Shown one piece after another: positions 22,104-33,462 of a stretch of 64,000 nt of DNA (positions are counted from its first letter, which is position 1; every line of letters starts with the position of its first letter). A program made the position numbers and the translations under genes. The notes below the pieces were generated by a model. That model did not search any database, was not told the DNA's origin, and saw only the letters and a list, made by a program, of their open reading frames with translations. The stretch is from Lolium rigidum (taxonomy: Eukaryota > Streptophyta > Magnoliopsida > Poales > Poaceae). The stretch lies in the NCBI RefSeq assembly GCF_022539505.1, contig NC_061508.1, forward strand, positions 342,253,484 to 342,317,483. The letters run 5' to 3'.

Positions 22104-24550
22104 GCATCCCCAAGCTTAGTTCCTGCTCGTCCGAGCGAGTAAACGATAAAAAGAATAATTTCTCGTAGTGACATGCTACTTACATAACCTTGATCATACT
22201 ATTACAAAGCATATGAAATGAATGAAGTGACTCAAGGCAATGATCTATAGTTGCTAACAAATAGATAACATATAGCAAAACTTTTCATGAAGAGTACTTT
22301 CAAGACAAGTATCAAAAGTCTTGCACAAGAGTTAACTCATAAAGCAATAAGTTCAAAGTAAAGGCATCGAAGCAACACAAAGGAAGATATAAGTTTCAGC
22401 GGTTGCTTTCAACTTGTAACATGCATATCTCATGGATAATTATCAACACAAAGTAATATGATGAATGCAAATATGCAAGTATGTAAGAATCAATGCACAG
22501 TTGACACAAGTGTTTGCTTCTAAGATGGAAGGAAGTAGGTAAACCGACTCAACATAAAGTAAAAGAATGGCCCTTCAAAGAGGAAAGCATCGATTGCTAT
22601 ATTTGTGCTAGAGCTTTGGTTTTGAAAACATAAAGAGAGCATAAAAGTAAAGTTTTGAGAGGTGTTTGTTGTTGTCAACGAATGGTAGTGGGCACTCTAA
22701 CCCCCTTGCGAGACAAACCTTCAAAGAGCGGCTCCCATGAATTATTTTTATTTTTGGGTGGCACTCCTTCCAACCTTTCTTTCACAAACCATGGCTAACC
22801 GAATCCTCGGGTGCCTGCCAACAATCTCATACCACGAAGGAGTGCCCTTTTATTTTAGTTTTATTATGATGACACTCCTCCCAACCTTTGCTTACACAAG
22901 CCATGGCTAGCCGAATCCTTCGGGTGCCGTCCAACAATCACAAACCATGGAGGAGTGTCTATTTAAGTTAATTAATTCAGGACTGGGAATCCCAATGCCA
23001 GCTCTTTTTGCAAAATTATTGGATAAGCGGATGTGCCACTAGTCCATTGGTGATAGTTTCCCAACAAGATTGAAAGATAAACACCACATACTTCCTCATG
23101 AGCTATAAAACATTAACACAAATCAGAGGTAATAAATTTTGAATTGTTTAAAGGTAGCACTCAGGCAATTTACTTTGGAATGGCAGGAAATACCACATAG
23201 TAGGTAGGTATGGTGGACACAAATGGCATAGTGGTTGGCTCAAGTATTTTGGATGCACGAGGAGCATTCCCTCTCAGTACAAGGCTTTGGGCTAGCAAGG
23301 TTATTTGAAGCAAACACAAGTATGAACTGGTACAGCAAAACTTACATAAGAACATATTGCAAGCATTATAATACTCTACACTGTCTTCCTTGTTGCTCAA
23401 ACACTTTTACCAGAAAATATCTATACCTTAAGAGAGATCAATCATGCAAACCAATTTCAACAAGCTCTACAGTAGTTCTCCATTAATAGGCTTAGACTAC
23501 ATGAAAAAACTTAATCATGATCTACTTGAGAGCTCAAAACAATTGCCAAGTTTCAAATTATTCAAGACATGATGAGGCATTTTCTGTTTCCAACCAAATA
23601 TAAATAAGTGCAATAGCTTCCAACTTTTATCATTGAACATTAAAAGTAAAACGAAGAACACAAGTGTTCATATGAAAAAGCGGAGCGTGTCTCTCTCCCA
23701 AACAAGGATTGCTAGGATCCGATCTTATTCAAACAAAACAAAAATAAAAGCACACAGACGCTCCAAGTAAAGCACATATGATGTGACCGAATAAAAATAT
23801 AGTTTCAATAGAAGAAACCTGATAAGTTGATGAAGAAGGGGATGCCTTGGGCATCCCCAAGCTTAGACGCTTGAGTCTTCTTGAAATATGCAGGGATGAA
23901 CCACGGGGGCATCCCCAAGCTTAGACTTTTCACTCTTCTTGATCATATATCATCCTCCTCTCTTGACCCTTGAAAACTTCCTTCACACCAAACTTCTCAT
24001 AAACTTCATTAGAGGGGTTAGTACTCAAAAAATTTGAATCCACCTTGGTCCTGTAGTGGCACATTGCAAGAACTCAATAAAACATTAGCTACAGCCCTCT
24101 ACGTCTAGAAAACCTCGCTTAAAGTCCACAAGAGACAATGCAAAAAAACAGAGATAGAATCTGCCAAAACAGAACAGCCAGTAAAGACGAATTTTAATAA
24201 AATACTTCCGTTGCTCAAATCAGAAAACTCAAAACTAACGAAAGTTGCGTAAATATCTGGGGAACACGCACGTAAATTGGCATATTTTTCTGAGTTACCT
24301 ACAGAGAGAACAGCCCAGATTCGTGACAGATAGAAATCTGTTTCTGCGCAGAAATCCAAATCTAGTATCAACCTTCGATTAGAGGCTTCACTTGGCACAA
24401 CAAAACACAAAACTAAGATAAGGAGAGGTTGCTACAGTAGTAAACAACTTCCAAGACTCAAATATAAAACAAAGTACTGTAGCAAAATAACACATGGGTT
24501 ATCTCCCAAGAAGTTCTTTCTTTACAGCCATTAAGATGGGCTCAGCAGTT

Positions 24551-24825
24551 TTAATGATGCACTCGCAAGAAATAGTATTGGAAGCAGAAGAGAGCATCAA
24601 GAGGCAAATCCAAAACACATTTAAGCCTAACATGCTTCCTTTGGAAAGGAATCTTGTACACAAATAAATTCATGAAGAACAAAGTGACGAGCATAAGAAG
24701 ATAAAACAAGAATAACTTCAAACATTTCAGCATATAGAGAGGTGTATTAGTACCATGAAAATTTCTACAACCATATTTTCCTCTCTCATAATAATTTTCA
24801 GTAGCTTCATGAACAAACTCAACAA
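24551..24825 (-). pseudogene. C-terminal part of the non-canonical ORF of the non-autonomous Gypsy element
   Basis: The frame reads EFVHEATENYYERGKYG followed by hydrophobic stretches (LFLFYLLMLVTLFFMNLFVYKIP), then a basic tail ending FLRVHH. It is closely similar to the C-terminus of the ORF at 51970-53336. It is cut at the N-terminal side by the gap. Confidence 0.75.
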
Positions 24826-24925
24826 NNNNNNNNNNNNNNNNNNNNNNNNNNNNNNNNNNNNNNNNNNNNNNNNNNNNNNNNNNNNNNNNNNNNNNNNNNN
24901 NNNNNNNNNNNNNNNNNNNNNNNNN
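24826..24925. other. Assembly gap (100 N)
   Basis: Exactly 100 N. The left side is inside a non-autonomous Gypsy element and the right side is Copia leader, so the sequence does not connect across it. Confidence 0.99.
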
Positions 24926-25005
24926 GAATTTACTATGCAATGCACATCCCTTTCTAAAATCTACCCCTCGATCGTCTCTAAACCTGGGACATTACGGATA
25001 CCACT
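24926..25005 (-). promoter_or_regulatory. Copia leader start with primer-binding site
   Basis: On the minus strand, TGGTATC (25003-24997) lies two bases from the LTR, the Copia primer-binding core complementary to initiator tRNA-Met. Downstream bases of the usual site are altered. Confidence 0.65.
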
Positions 25006-26793
25006 CGTAGGATAACGTTGCATAGAAAACAAAAAAATTCCTACCGCGAACACGCAATCCAAGCCAAGATGCAATCTAGAAGACGGTAGCAACGAGGGGG
25101 TATCGAGTCTCACCCTTGAAGAGATTCCAAAGCCTACAAGATGAGGCTCTTGTTGCTGCGGTAGACGTTCACTTGCCGCTTGCAAAAGCGCGTAGAAGAT
25201 CTTGATCACGATCGCTTCCGGCGCCACGAACGGGCAGCACCTCCGTACTCGGTCACACGTTCGGTTGTTGATGAAGACGACGTCCACCTCCCCGTTCCAG
25301 CGGGCAGCGGAAGTAGTAGCTCCTCTTGAATCCGACAACACGACGGCGTGGTGTCGGTGGTGGTGGAGAAGTCCGGCGGAGCTTCGCTAAGCGTGCGGGA
25401 AGTGGAGGAGCGGGGCGGCTAGGGTTTGGGGAGAGGGGGGCGCCGGCCACTATGGGGTGCGGCCACCTTGGTGGTGTTTGAGGTAGCCGGCCCCCTCCCC
25501 CTTGGCCCTCATTATATAGGTGGAACCCCAAGAGTTGGTCTCCAAGTCTTCGAATAAGACCCGAACCAAAAACCTTCCATATGGAGGGGAACCTAGCCAA
25601 GCTAGGACTCCCACTAGAGGTGGGAGTTCCACCTCCCATATGGGGGGTGGCCGGCCCCCTAAGGGGAGTCCACTTGGGACTCCTCCCCCACTAGGGTTGG
25701 CCGTCCATGGAGGTGGAGTCCCATGTGGACTCCACCTTCCTTGGTGGTTTCTTCCGGACTTTTCTAGAACCTTCTAGAACCTTCCATAGAACCTTCCGCG
25801 ACATTTTAATTCACATAAAATGACATCCTATATATGAATCTTATTCTCCGGACCATTCCGGAACTCCTCGTGATGTCCGGGATCTCATCCGGGACTCCGA
25901 ACAAATATTCGAACTCCATTCCATATTCAAGTTCTACCATTTCAACATCCAACTTTAAGTGTGTCACCCTACGGTTCGTGAACTATGCGGACATGGTTGA
26001 GTACTCACTCCGACCAATAACCAATAGCGGGATCCGGAGATCCATAATGGCTCCCACATATTCAACGATGACTTTAGTGATCGAATGAACCATTCACATA
26101 CGATACCAATTCCCTTTGTCACGCGATATTTTACTTGTCCGAGGTTTGATCTTCGGTATCACTCTATACCTTGTTCATCCTCGTCTCCGACAAGTACTCT
26201 TTACTCGTACCGTGGTATGTGGTCTCTTATGAATTTATTCATATGCTTGCAAGACATTAGACGACATTCCACCGAGAGGGCCCGGAGTATATCTATCCAG
26301 TCATCGGGATGGACAAATCCCACTTGTTGATCCATATGCCTCAACTCATACTTTCCGGATACTTAATCCCACCTTTATAACCACCCATTTACGCGGTGGC
26401 GTTTGATGTAATCAAAGTACCTTTCCGGTATAAGTGATTTACATGATCTCATGGTCATAAGGACTAGGTAACTATGTATCGAAAGCTTATAGCAAATAAC
26501 TTAATGACGAGATCTTATGCTACGCTTAATTGGGTGTGTCCATTACATCATTCATACAATGATATAACCTTGTTATTAATAACATCCAATGTTCATGATT
26601 ATGAAACTAATCATCCATTAATCAACAAGCTAGTTAAGAGGCATACTAGGGACTTCTTTGTTTGTCTACATATCACACATGTACTAATGTTTCGGTTAAT
26701 ACAATTATAGCATGATATATAAACATTTATCATAAACATAAAGATATATAATAATAACCACTTTATTATTGCCTCTAGGGCATATCTCCTTCA
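25006..26793 (-). repeat. 5' LTR of the Copia element
   Basis: Matches 4386-6165. Its plus-strand left terminus is CGTAGG rather than TGTAGG, a single change at the terminal dinucleotide. Followed by the TTATA duplication at 26794-26798. Confidence 0.93.
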
Positions 26794-27937
26794 TTATAAG
26801 CAATATTTTCCAATCTAGACAAATTATCAGCAACAGGATTATCAGCACCTTTCCTATCTACAATATGTAAATCAAATTCTTGCAAAAGAAGCACCCATCT
26901 AATAAGCATTGGCTTAGCATCTTTCTTTTCCATAAGGTACCTAATTGCAGCATGATCAGTATGAACTGTAACTTTTGAGTCAACAATATAAGGTCTAAAC
27001 TTGTCACAAGCAAAAACTACAGCTAATAACTCTTTTTCAGTTGTAGCATAATTTCTCTGAGCAGCATCAAGAGTCTTACTAGCATAATGAATAACATTCA
27101 ATTTTTTATCTACTCGCTGTCCAAGAACAGCACCTACAACAAAATCACTAGCATCACACATAATTTCAAAAGGTAAATTCCAATCAGGAGGTTCAACTAC
27201 TGGAGCAGTTGTTAAGGCTTTCTTTAGAGTTTCAAAAGCTTCCTTACAATCATCATCAAAAACAAAAGGTACATCTTTTCGAAGAAGATTAGTAAGAGGC
27301 TTAGAAATTTTAGAGAAATCTTTAATAAATCTCCTATAAAAACCAGCATGACCAAGAACACTACGAATACCTTTAACATCCCTAGGATAGGGCATCTTCT
27401 CAATTGCTTCAACTTTAGCTCTATCAACTTCAATACCTCTCCCCGAAATTTTATGTCCCAATACAATTACTTCATTAACCATAAAGTGGCATTTCTCCCA
27501 ATTAAAAACAAGGTTAGTTTCTTCACATCTCTGCAAAACTTTATCAAGGTTTCGCAAATAATTATCAAAAGAATTCCCATAGACAGAAAAATCATCCATG
27601 AATACCTCTACAATATTTTCACAAAAGCCATGAAAAATAGCAGACATGCATCTTTGAAAAGTAGCAGGAGCATTACATAAACCAAAAGGCATACGCCTAT
27701 AAGCATAAGTTCCATAGGGACAAGTGAAAGTGGTTTTCTCTTGATCTTTAGTTCTAACAGCAATTTGTGAAAACCCAGAATAACCATCAAGAAAGCAGAA
27801 ATGAGTATTTTTAGATAGCCTTTCTAGCATTTGATCAATAAATGGCAAAGGGTAATGATCTTTCTTAGTAACTTTATTAACCTTTCGAAAATCAATGCAC
27901 ATTCTATACCCTACAACTACTCTTTGAGGGATGAGCT
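26794..27937 (-). pseudogene. Gypsy reverse transcriptase (palm to thumb) and RNase H
   Basis: Open on the minus strand from the solo-LTR junction to the Copia junction. Reverse transcriptase motifs in order: FRKVNK with [36 protein letters not shown], and the catalytic FMDDFSV (xxDD with F in first position). Then LGHKIS and [18 protein letters not shown]. RNase H follows with CDASDF, the [10 protein letters not shown] glutamate and [10 protein letters not shown], then [14 protein letters not shown]. All catalytic acidic residues are retained. The protein is severed from its N-terminus by the solo LTR and from integrase by the Copia element, so only the pieces remain. Confidence 0.92.
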
Positions 27938-29674
27938 TGATGTCTACGGGTGCTTCTATTCTTGTAGACAGTGTTGGGCCTCCAAGAGCAGAGGTTTGTA
28001 GAACAGCAGCAAGTTTCCCTTAAGTGGATCACCCAAGGTTTATCGAACTCAGGGAGGAAGAGGTCAAAGATATACCTCTCAAGCAACCCTGCAATCATGA
28101 TACAAGAAGTCTCTTGTGTCCCCAACACACCTAATACACTTGTCAGATGTATAGGTGCACTAGTTCGGCGAAGAGATAGTGAAATACAAGTAGTATGAGT
28201 GAATATGAGCAGTAGTAACGGCGCCGAGAAAAGTGCTTGCTGGCGTGCAGTTGATGGTAGTAATATTGCAGGAAGTAAAGATGCAGTAAAACAGTAAACA
28301 AGCGATGATTGCAGTATTTGGAAACAAGGACTAGGGATCATACTTTCACTAGTGGACACTCTCAACATTGATCACATAACAGAATAAATAAATAGATGCT
28401 AGACTCTACACCCTCTTGTTGGATGATGAACACTACTAACTGTGTAGGATTACACGAACCCTCAATGCCGGAGTTAACAAGCTCCACAATATTCAATGTT
28501 CATATTTAAATAACCTTAGAGTGCATAACAGATCAACATAACCAAACCAAGTACTAACATAGCATGCACACTGTCACCTTCACACTACGAAAGGAGGAAT
28601 AGATCACATCAATACTATCATAGCAATAGTTAACTTCATAATCTACAAGAGATCACAATCATAGCCTACGCCGGGTACTACACGATGCACACACTGTCAC
28701 CATTACACCGTGCGGGAGGAATAAACTACTTTAATAACATCACTAGAGTAGCACACGAGATAAATTGTGATACAAAACACATTGCAATCATAAAGAGATA
28801 TAAATAAGCACTTCACTATGCCATTCATAACAGCTGAATAAGTATTCTGTGAAATATAGCCTAAGAGACCCACACGGTGCACACACCGTCACCTTTACAC
28901 ACGTGGGACAAGGAGTCTCCGGAGATCACATAAGTAAAATCCACTTGACTAGCATAATGACATCTAGATTACAAGCATCATCATATGAATCTCAATCATG
29001 TAAGGCAGCTCATGAGATTATTGTATTGAAGTACATAGGAGAGAGATGAACCACATAGCTACCGGTACAACCCCGAGCCTCGATGGAGAACTACTCCCTC
29101 CTCATGGGAGACAGACAGCGTTGATGAAGATGGCGGTGGTGTTGATGGAGAAGCCTTACAGGGGCACTTCCCGGTCCGGCGGCGTGCCGGAACGGAGACT
29201 CCTGTCCCCCGGATCTTGGCTTCGCGATGGCGGCGGCTCTGGAAGGTTTCTCGTACCGTGGCTTTTCCCGTCTCGAGGTTTTAGGTCGAGGAGGCTTAAA
29301 TAGGCGAAGAGGCGGAGTCGGAAGGCTGACGGGGCCACCACACAATAGGGCGGCGCGGCCAGGGCCTGGGCCGCGCCGGCCTGGCGTGTGGCCCCCCCAG
29401 GGCTCCCCTCTGGCGGCTCTCGGGTGTTCTGGAAGCTTCGTGGAAAAATAGGATGCTGGGGCATTGATTTCGTCCGATTCCGAAAATATTTCCTTACTAG
29501 GATTTCTGAAACCAAAAACAGCGAGTAAAACAGAAGCCGGCACTTCGGCATCTCGTCAATAGGTTAGTTCCGGAAAATGCATAAAAACGATATAAAGTGT
29601 GAACAAAACATGTAGGTATTGTCATAAAACTAGCATGGAACATAAGAAATTATAGATACGTTTGAGACGTATCA
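27938..29674 (-). mobile_element. Solo Gypsy LTR inserted in reverse transcriptase, target duplication GAGCT
   Basis: A 1737-bp segment starts TGATGTCTACGGG and ends GAGACGTATCA, with GAGCT at 27933-27937 and again at 29675-29679. The flanking reverse transcriptase coding sequence continues directly across it. There is no internal region, primer-binding site or second LTR, so this is a solo LTR from intra-element recombination. Family termini match the fragment at 20238-20574, in the opposite orientation. Confidence 0.93.
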
Positions 29675-29679
29675 GAGCT

Positions 29680-30110
29680 CATCATTATCATTAGGTACAA
29701 CAGTTATTCCTCCTTTCTTAGGAACACAATGCACAGGACTAACCCATCTACTATCAGCAATAGGATATATAATACCATCTTCAAGAAGTTTTAATACCTC
29801 ATTCCTTACCACATCCTTCATCTTAGGAATTAGACGACGCTGATGTTCAACAATAGGCTTTGGATCATCTTGCATGTTGATGGCATGTTGGCAAATAGAG
29901 GGAGAAATCTCCTTCAAGTCATCAAGAGTGTAACCAATAGCTCCTCGGTGTTTCTTCAATATTTCCAATAGTCTTTCTTCCTCAAAATCTGAAAGCTTAG
30001 CACTAATAATAACATGATATGTTTTCTTACATCAATATAAGCATACTTAAGATTATCAGGCAACGGTTTCAAATCAAAAATAGGATCTTCCTTTGGCGGT
30101 GGTGTTGTAC
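29680..30110 (-). pseudogene. Gypsy reverse transcriptase N-terminus with frameshift
   Basis: Residues include LKEISPSICQHAI, VVRNEVLKLLEDGIIYPI and SPVHCVPKKGGITVV, the first fingers motifs of Gypsy reverse transcriptase, ending at the solo-LTR junction. The link to the gag-protease frame passes through a frameshift near 30025-30040, where the upstream frame reads LPDNLKYAYI before losing phase. Confidence 0.85.
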
Positions 30111-31838
30111 CTAGATCTTCACAACCGGTAAGTCATGTTTAAGAATAGGTTGACGAAGGAAAATTTCATCAAGCTCATTCCTTTCTTCCATAAAGACTTC
30201 ACTCTCATGATCCTCCAAATGTTGCTGCAAAGGATTATTAGGAGCAAGAGCAATAGATGCAAGCTGTTCAACTCTAAAATCATCATTAGGCAATTCAACT
30301 TCATAAGGAACTTTGGCAAATTTAGAGAAATTAAACTCATAAGATTCACCAGCAAATTTAGTCACAATTTTCTCTTTCTTGCAATCTATAATAGCTCCAC
30401 AAGTATTTAGAAAAGGTCTACCAAAAATGATAGGACAAGTCTTACTAGCAGCGGAACCAAGTACCAAAAAGTCAGCAGGATATTTAATTTTACCACATAG
30501 AACTTCCACATCTCGAACAATACCAATAGGAGAGATAGTTTCTCTATTAGCTAGCCGAATAACCACATCAATATCTTCAAGTTCACAAGAACCAATTTCA
30601 TGCATGATTTCCCTGTAAAGCTCATAAGGAATGGCACTAGTACTTGCACCAATATCGCATAAACCATAATAACAATGATCACCAATTTTAACAGAGAGCA
30701 TAGGAACGCTGGCTTTCCTAGACTTACTAGGATGTGAAACAATATTAGAAGCATCTTCACAGAAAATGATGTGACCATCTTCTACATTTTCAGTCACAAG
30801 GTCTTTAATTATTGCAACAACAGGTTCTACATTTATTTGCTCCTCAGGTTCTATAGGTTTCCTTGCACTTTTGCTAACCACACTAGTTATAACAGAATAC
30901 TCTTTCATTTTAGCAGGAAAAGGAATTTTTTCAATATAAGCTTCAGGAAGAATGTGATCAATAGTTTTAACTTCAATACATTTACCTATAGGTGAATCGG
31001 TTTTATCTTTGTAAGGTTCATGATACTTATCAAAATTCTTCCTAGGCAATTCAAAATGAGAGGCAAAAGCTTTATAAAAATTTGCAACAACTTGAGAGTC
31101 AAGACCATAAGTAGCACTCATATTTTGAAATTTATCAGTATCCATAAAAGTTTCAATGCATTCATAATCATAATTTATACCTGACTTTCTACCTTTGTCG
31201 TTCTCCCATCCTTCAGTATTCTCCTGAATCTGATCAAGAAGGTCCCATTTAAACTCTTCTTTGTTGCGTGTGAATGATCCAGAGAAAGTAGTATCCAGCA
31301 AGGTTTTATCTTGAAAAGAAAGTCTTGCATAGAAATTATGAATGATGATATTACCAGGAAGCTCATGAATGGGGCATTTGAGCATTAAAGACTTCAATCT
31401 CCCCCATGCTTGGGCAATACTCTCTCCATCATGAGGCCAGAAATTATATATGCGGTTTCGGTCTTTGTGAATTTCACTTGGAGGATAGAATTTAGAATAA
31501 AATAGAGGCATTATATCCTTCCAATCAAGCGAATGCCCATTCTTCAGCAGTTTATACCAATGCACCGCTTTACCAGACAGCGACATAGAGAATAGTTTCT
31601 TCCTAACTTCATCCATAGAAATACCTGCACACTTGAATAACCCGCATAATTCATGTAAAAACAGTAAATGATCTCCGGGATGGACAGTTCCATCCCCTTC
31701 ATAGCGGTTATCCACAACACGTTCAATAATTTTCATAGGTATTTTATATGGAATCACTTTCTCACCTGGCGCCTCATCCACTACCTTTGCAGTAGTAGTA
31801 GATTTTCCAAATAGGAATTCAAGAGAAGATCTCTCCAT
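30111..31838 (-). CDS. Gypsy gag-protease polyprotein
   Basis: Intact 575-codon frame. Residues about 40-205 form the retrotransposon gag (capsid) domain (HPGDHLLFLHELCGLF, SGKAVHWYKLL, FYPPSEIHKDRNRI). The aspartic protease lies at about 378-490, with the active-site motif DIGAST at 395-400 and a later IIFGRPFLNT loop. No CCHC zinc knuckle is visible. The usual second position of the D-T/S-G motif is isoleucine here, which may affect activity. Gag packages element RNA in cytoplasmic particles and protease matures the polyprotein. The start ATG lies about 115 bases downstream of the LTR, just after the primer-binding site. This is the best preserved coding unit of the element. Confidence 0.9.
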   Translation of the reverse strand: MERSSLEFLFGKSTTTAKVVDEAPGEKVIPYKIPMKIIERVVDNRYEGDGTVHPGDHLLFLHELCGLFKCAGISMDEVRKKLFSMSLSGKAVHWYKLLKNGHSLDWKDIMPLFYSKFYPPSEIHKDRNRIYNFWPHDGESIAQAWGRLKSLMLKCPIHELPGNIIIHNFYARLSFQDKTLLDTTFSGSFTRNKEEFKWDLLDQIQENTEGWENDKGRKSGINYDYECIETFMDTDKFQNMSATYGLDSQVVANFYKAFASHFELPRKNFDKYHEPYKDKTDSPIGKCIEVKTIDHILPEAYIEKIPFPAKMKEYSVITSVVSKSARKPIEPEEQINVEPVVAIIKDLVTENVEDGHIIFCEDASNIVSHPSKSRKASVPMLSVKIGDHCYYGLCDIGASTSAIPYELYREIMHEIGSCELEDIDVVIRLANRETISPIGIVRDVEVLCGKIKYPADFLVLGSAASKTCPIIFGRPFLNTCGAIIDCKKEKIVTKFAGESYEFNFSKFAKVPYEVELPNDDFRVEQLASIALAPNNPLQQHLEDHESEVFMEERNELDEIFLRQPILKHDLPVVKI

Positions 31839-31925
31839 AATGAATTATAGCAGCAGGCAGAAATAAAAACAGCACGTACAGTAAAAAATTTCCTTACCAA
31901 TTCCACTTACCAATAGCGCTTCACT

Positions 31926-31943
31926 CCCCGGCAACGGCGCTAG
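31926..31943 (-). promoter_or_regulatory. Primer-binding site of the large Gypsy element
   Basis: Minus-strand TAGCGCCGTTGCCGGGG fits the 3' end of plant tRNA-Asp with one change (T-A for T-G at the second base). It lies about ten bases inside the 5' LTR. Confidence 0.8.
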
Positions 31944-31953
31944 AAAATAGTCT

Positions 31954-33462
31954 TGATGACCCACAAGTATAGGGGGTGTATCGTAGTACTTTCGATAAAT
32001 AAGAGTGTCGAACCCAATGAGGAGCAGAAGGTGTTGACAAGCAGTTTCGATGCAGGATTCACTGTAAATGCTCACAGACAAGTTTTCAGGGGGTTTTGAT
32101 ATAGCAGATAAATAAAGTACAAGTAAGTAAAATGCGAGAGTAATAATTGCAGCGAGTGGCCCAATCCTTTTTGGCACAAAGGGCAAGCCGGTTTGTTTAC
32201 TTATGATGACCAAACGTTCTTGAGGACACACGGGAATTTAGTCTAGTGCTTTCGCTTCATATAGTTGATTAATCTTCATTGTTTTGATAAGTGTTGTGTG
32301 GGTGAACCTATGCTAATGCACCGCCCTTCCTAGGACTAATACATACTTGTGATTAAACCCCTTGCAAGCATCCGCAAATACAAGAAAGTAATTAAGATAA
32401 ATCTAACCACGACCTTAAACTCGAGATCCTCGCTATCCCTCATGCATCGATATACCAACGGGGGTTCAGGTTGATGTCACTCCGGCAACCCCACAATTGG
32501 CAAACGAATACAAGATAAATTCCCCTAGGCCCATAAAGGTGAAGTATCATGTAGTCGACGTTCACATGACACCACTAGAAGAATAACACCACAACTTAAA
32601 TATCAAACCATTAAATATTACTCAACATAGTTCACTACTAACATTTAGACTCACCCATGTCCTCAAGAACTAAACAAACTACTCACAAGACATCATATGG
32701 AACATGATCAAAGGTGATATAATGATGAATAACAATCTGAATATAAACCTTGGTTCAATGGTTTCACTCAATAGCATCAATAACAAGGAGTAATCAACAC
32801 CGGGTGAGTTTCCCCTATGAAATAATCAAGATTCAACCCTAGATGTTACAGCGGAGACGAGGTGCAGCGGTGGAGATGATGGTGTCGGCGGTGGAGATGA
32901 TGATGATGATGATGATCCCAATGAAGTCCAGCTCGATGACGGTGATGATGGCGACAATTTCCCCCTCCGGGAGGGAATTTCCCCGGCAGATTTCAGCCTG
33001 CCGGAGAGCTCTTTTCTCTCTGGTGTTTTTCCGCTCCGCAGAGGCGGCTGTGTCTATCCTCAATGATTCTCCCGACCTGAGGGTTTCTAAGAGATGACGC
33101 GAAAGGGCGATGGCCGAGGGGGGTCGTGGGCCCCCTCCCCACATGGCAGCGCGCCAGGCCTAGTGGCCGCTCTAGCCTATGGGGGGGCCATGGTGGCCCT
33201 CCTCGGCCTCCCCTTTTGGCTGGCTCCGTCATCTGGAAAAATAGGAGCTTTGGTATATTTTCTGTCAATTGTTGATCTTCAAAAATATTGTATCGTGACG
33301 GTGCTTTTTCCGGCAGAATCCTGACTCCGGTGAGTAATTCTCCAATAATCATGAAACATGCAAAATAGGTGAAATAACATAAGTATCATCTCTAAATATG
33401 AAATATATCAATGAATAATAGTAAATTATGATATAAAATAGTGATGCAAAATGGACGTATCA
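31954..33462 (-). repeat. 5' LTR of the large Gypsy element
   Basis: A 1509-bp LTR from TGATGACCCACAAG to GGACGTATCA on the plus strand. Contains a trinucleotide stretch (GAT repeats at 32895-32915) and GC-rich promoter-like sequence near 33095-33200. The five bases CAACG follow at 33463; the matching duplication should lie left of the window. Confidence 0.92.

Larger units (their letters stand above)
20575..24825 (-). mobile_element. Non-autonomous Gypsy element, copy 1 (3' LTR and 3' interior; rest lost in gap)
   Basis: An LTR at 20575-22103 is followed by the same polypurine tract and about 2.7 kb of interior that matches 49522-52245 nearly base for base. The contig stops at 24825 in the middle of the homologue of the ORF at 51970. 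The second copy shows that about 1.3 kb of interior and a 1.5-kb LTR should follow. No gag or pol sequence is present in this or the other copy. Confidence 0.88.
4386..26793 (-). mobile_element. BARE/WIS/Angela-type Copia retrotransposon, inserted in Gypsy pol; contains a foreign gap-bounded contig
   Basis: Two near-identical LTRs (4386-6165 and 25006-26793) are flanked by the 5-bp duplication TTATA. The right LTR is preceded by a TGGTATC primer-binding motif on the minus strand, and the left LTR by a polypurine tract at 6166-6180, so the element reads minus. The Copia interior visible in sequence is only 6166-11330 plus 24926-25005, about 5.2 kb, the normal size for this family. The intervening 11431-24825 is bounded by N gaps and holds unrelated genes and transposons (see findings). 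Pol is heavily decayed although the LTRs are young, so the copy was probably mobilised in trans. Confidence 0.9.
1..33462 (-). mobile_element. Gypsy (Athila-like) LTR retrotransposon, nested host element, 3' LTR cut by window edge
   Basis: Two LTR copies with matching sequence lie at 1-421 (right part only) and 31954-33462, both ending GGACGTATCA on the plus strand. A primer-binding site adjoins the right LTR and a polypurine tract adjoins the left one, so the element reads on the minus strand. Gene order is gag-protease, reverse transcriptase, RNase H, integrase, which defines Ty3/Gypsy. Integrase follows RNase H and no chromodomain is seen, so an Athila-like lineage is inferred. Two later insertions split it: a solo LTR at 27938-29674 and a Copia element at 4386-26793. 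Premature stops and a frameshift in pol show it cannot move by itself now. The 5' LTR abuts an older Copia LTR, so the target was itself repetitive; the left flank lies outside the window. Confidence 0.93.
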
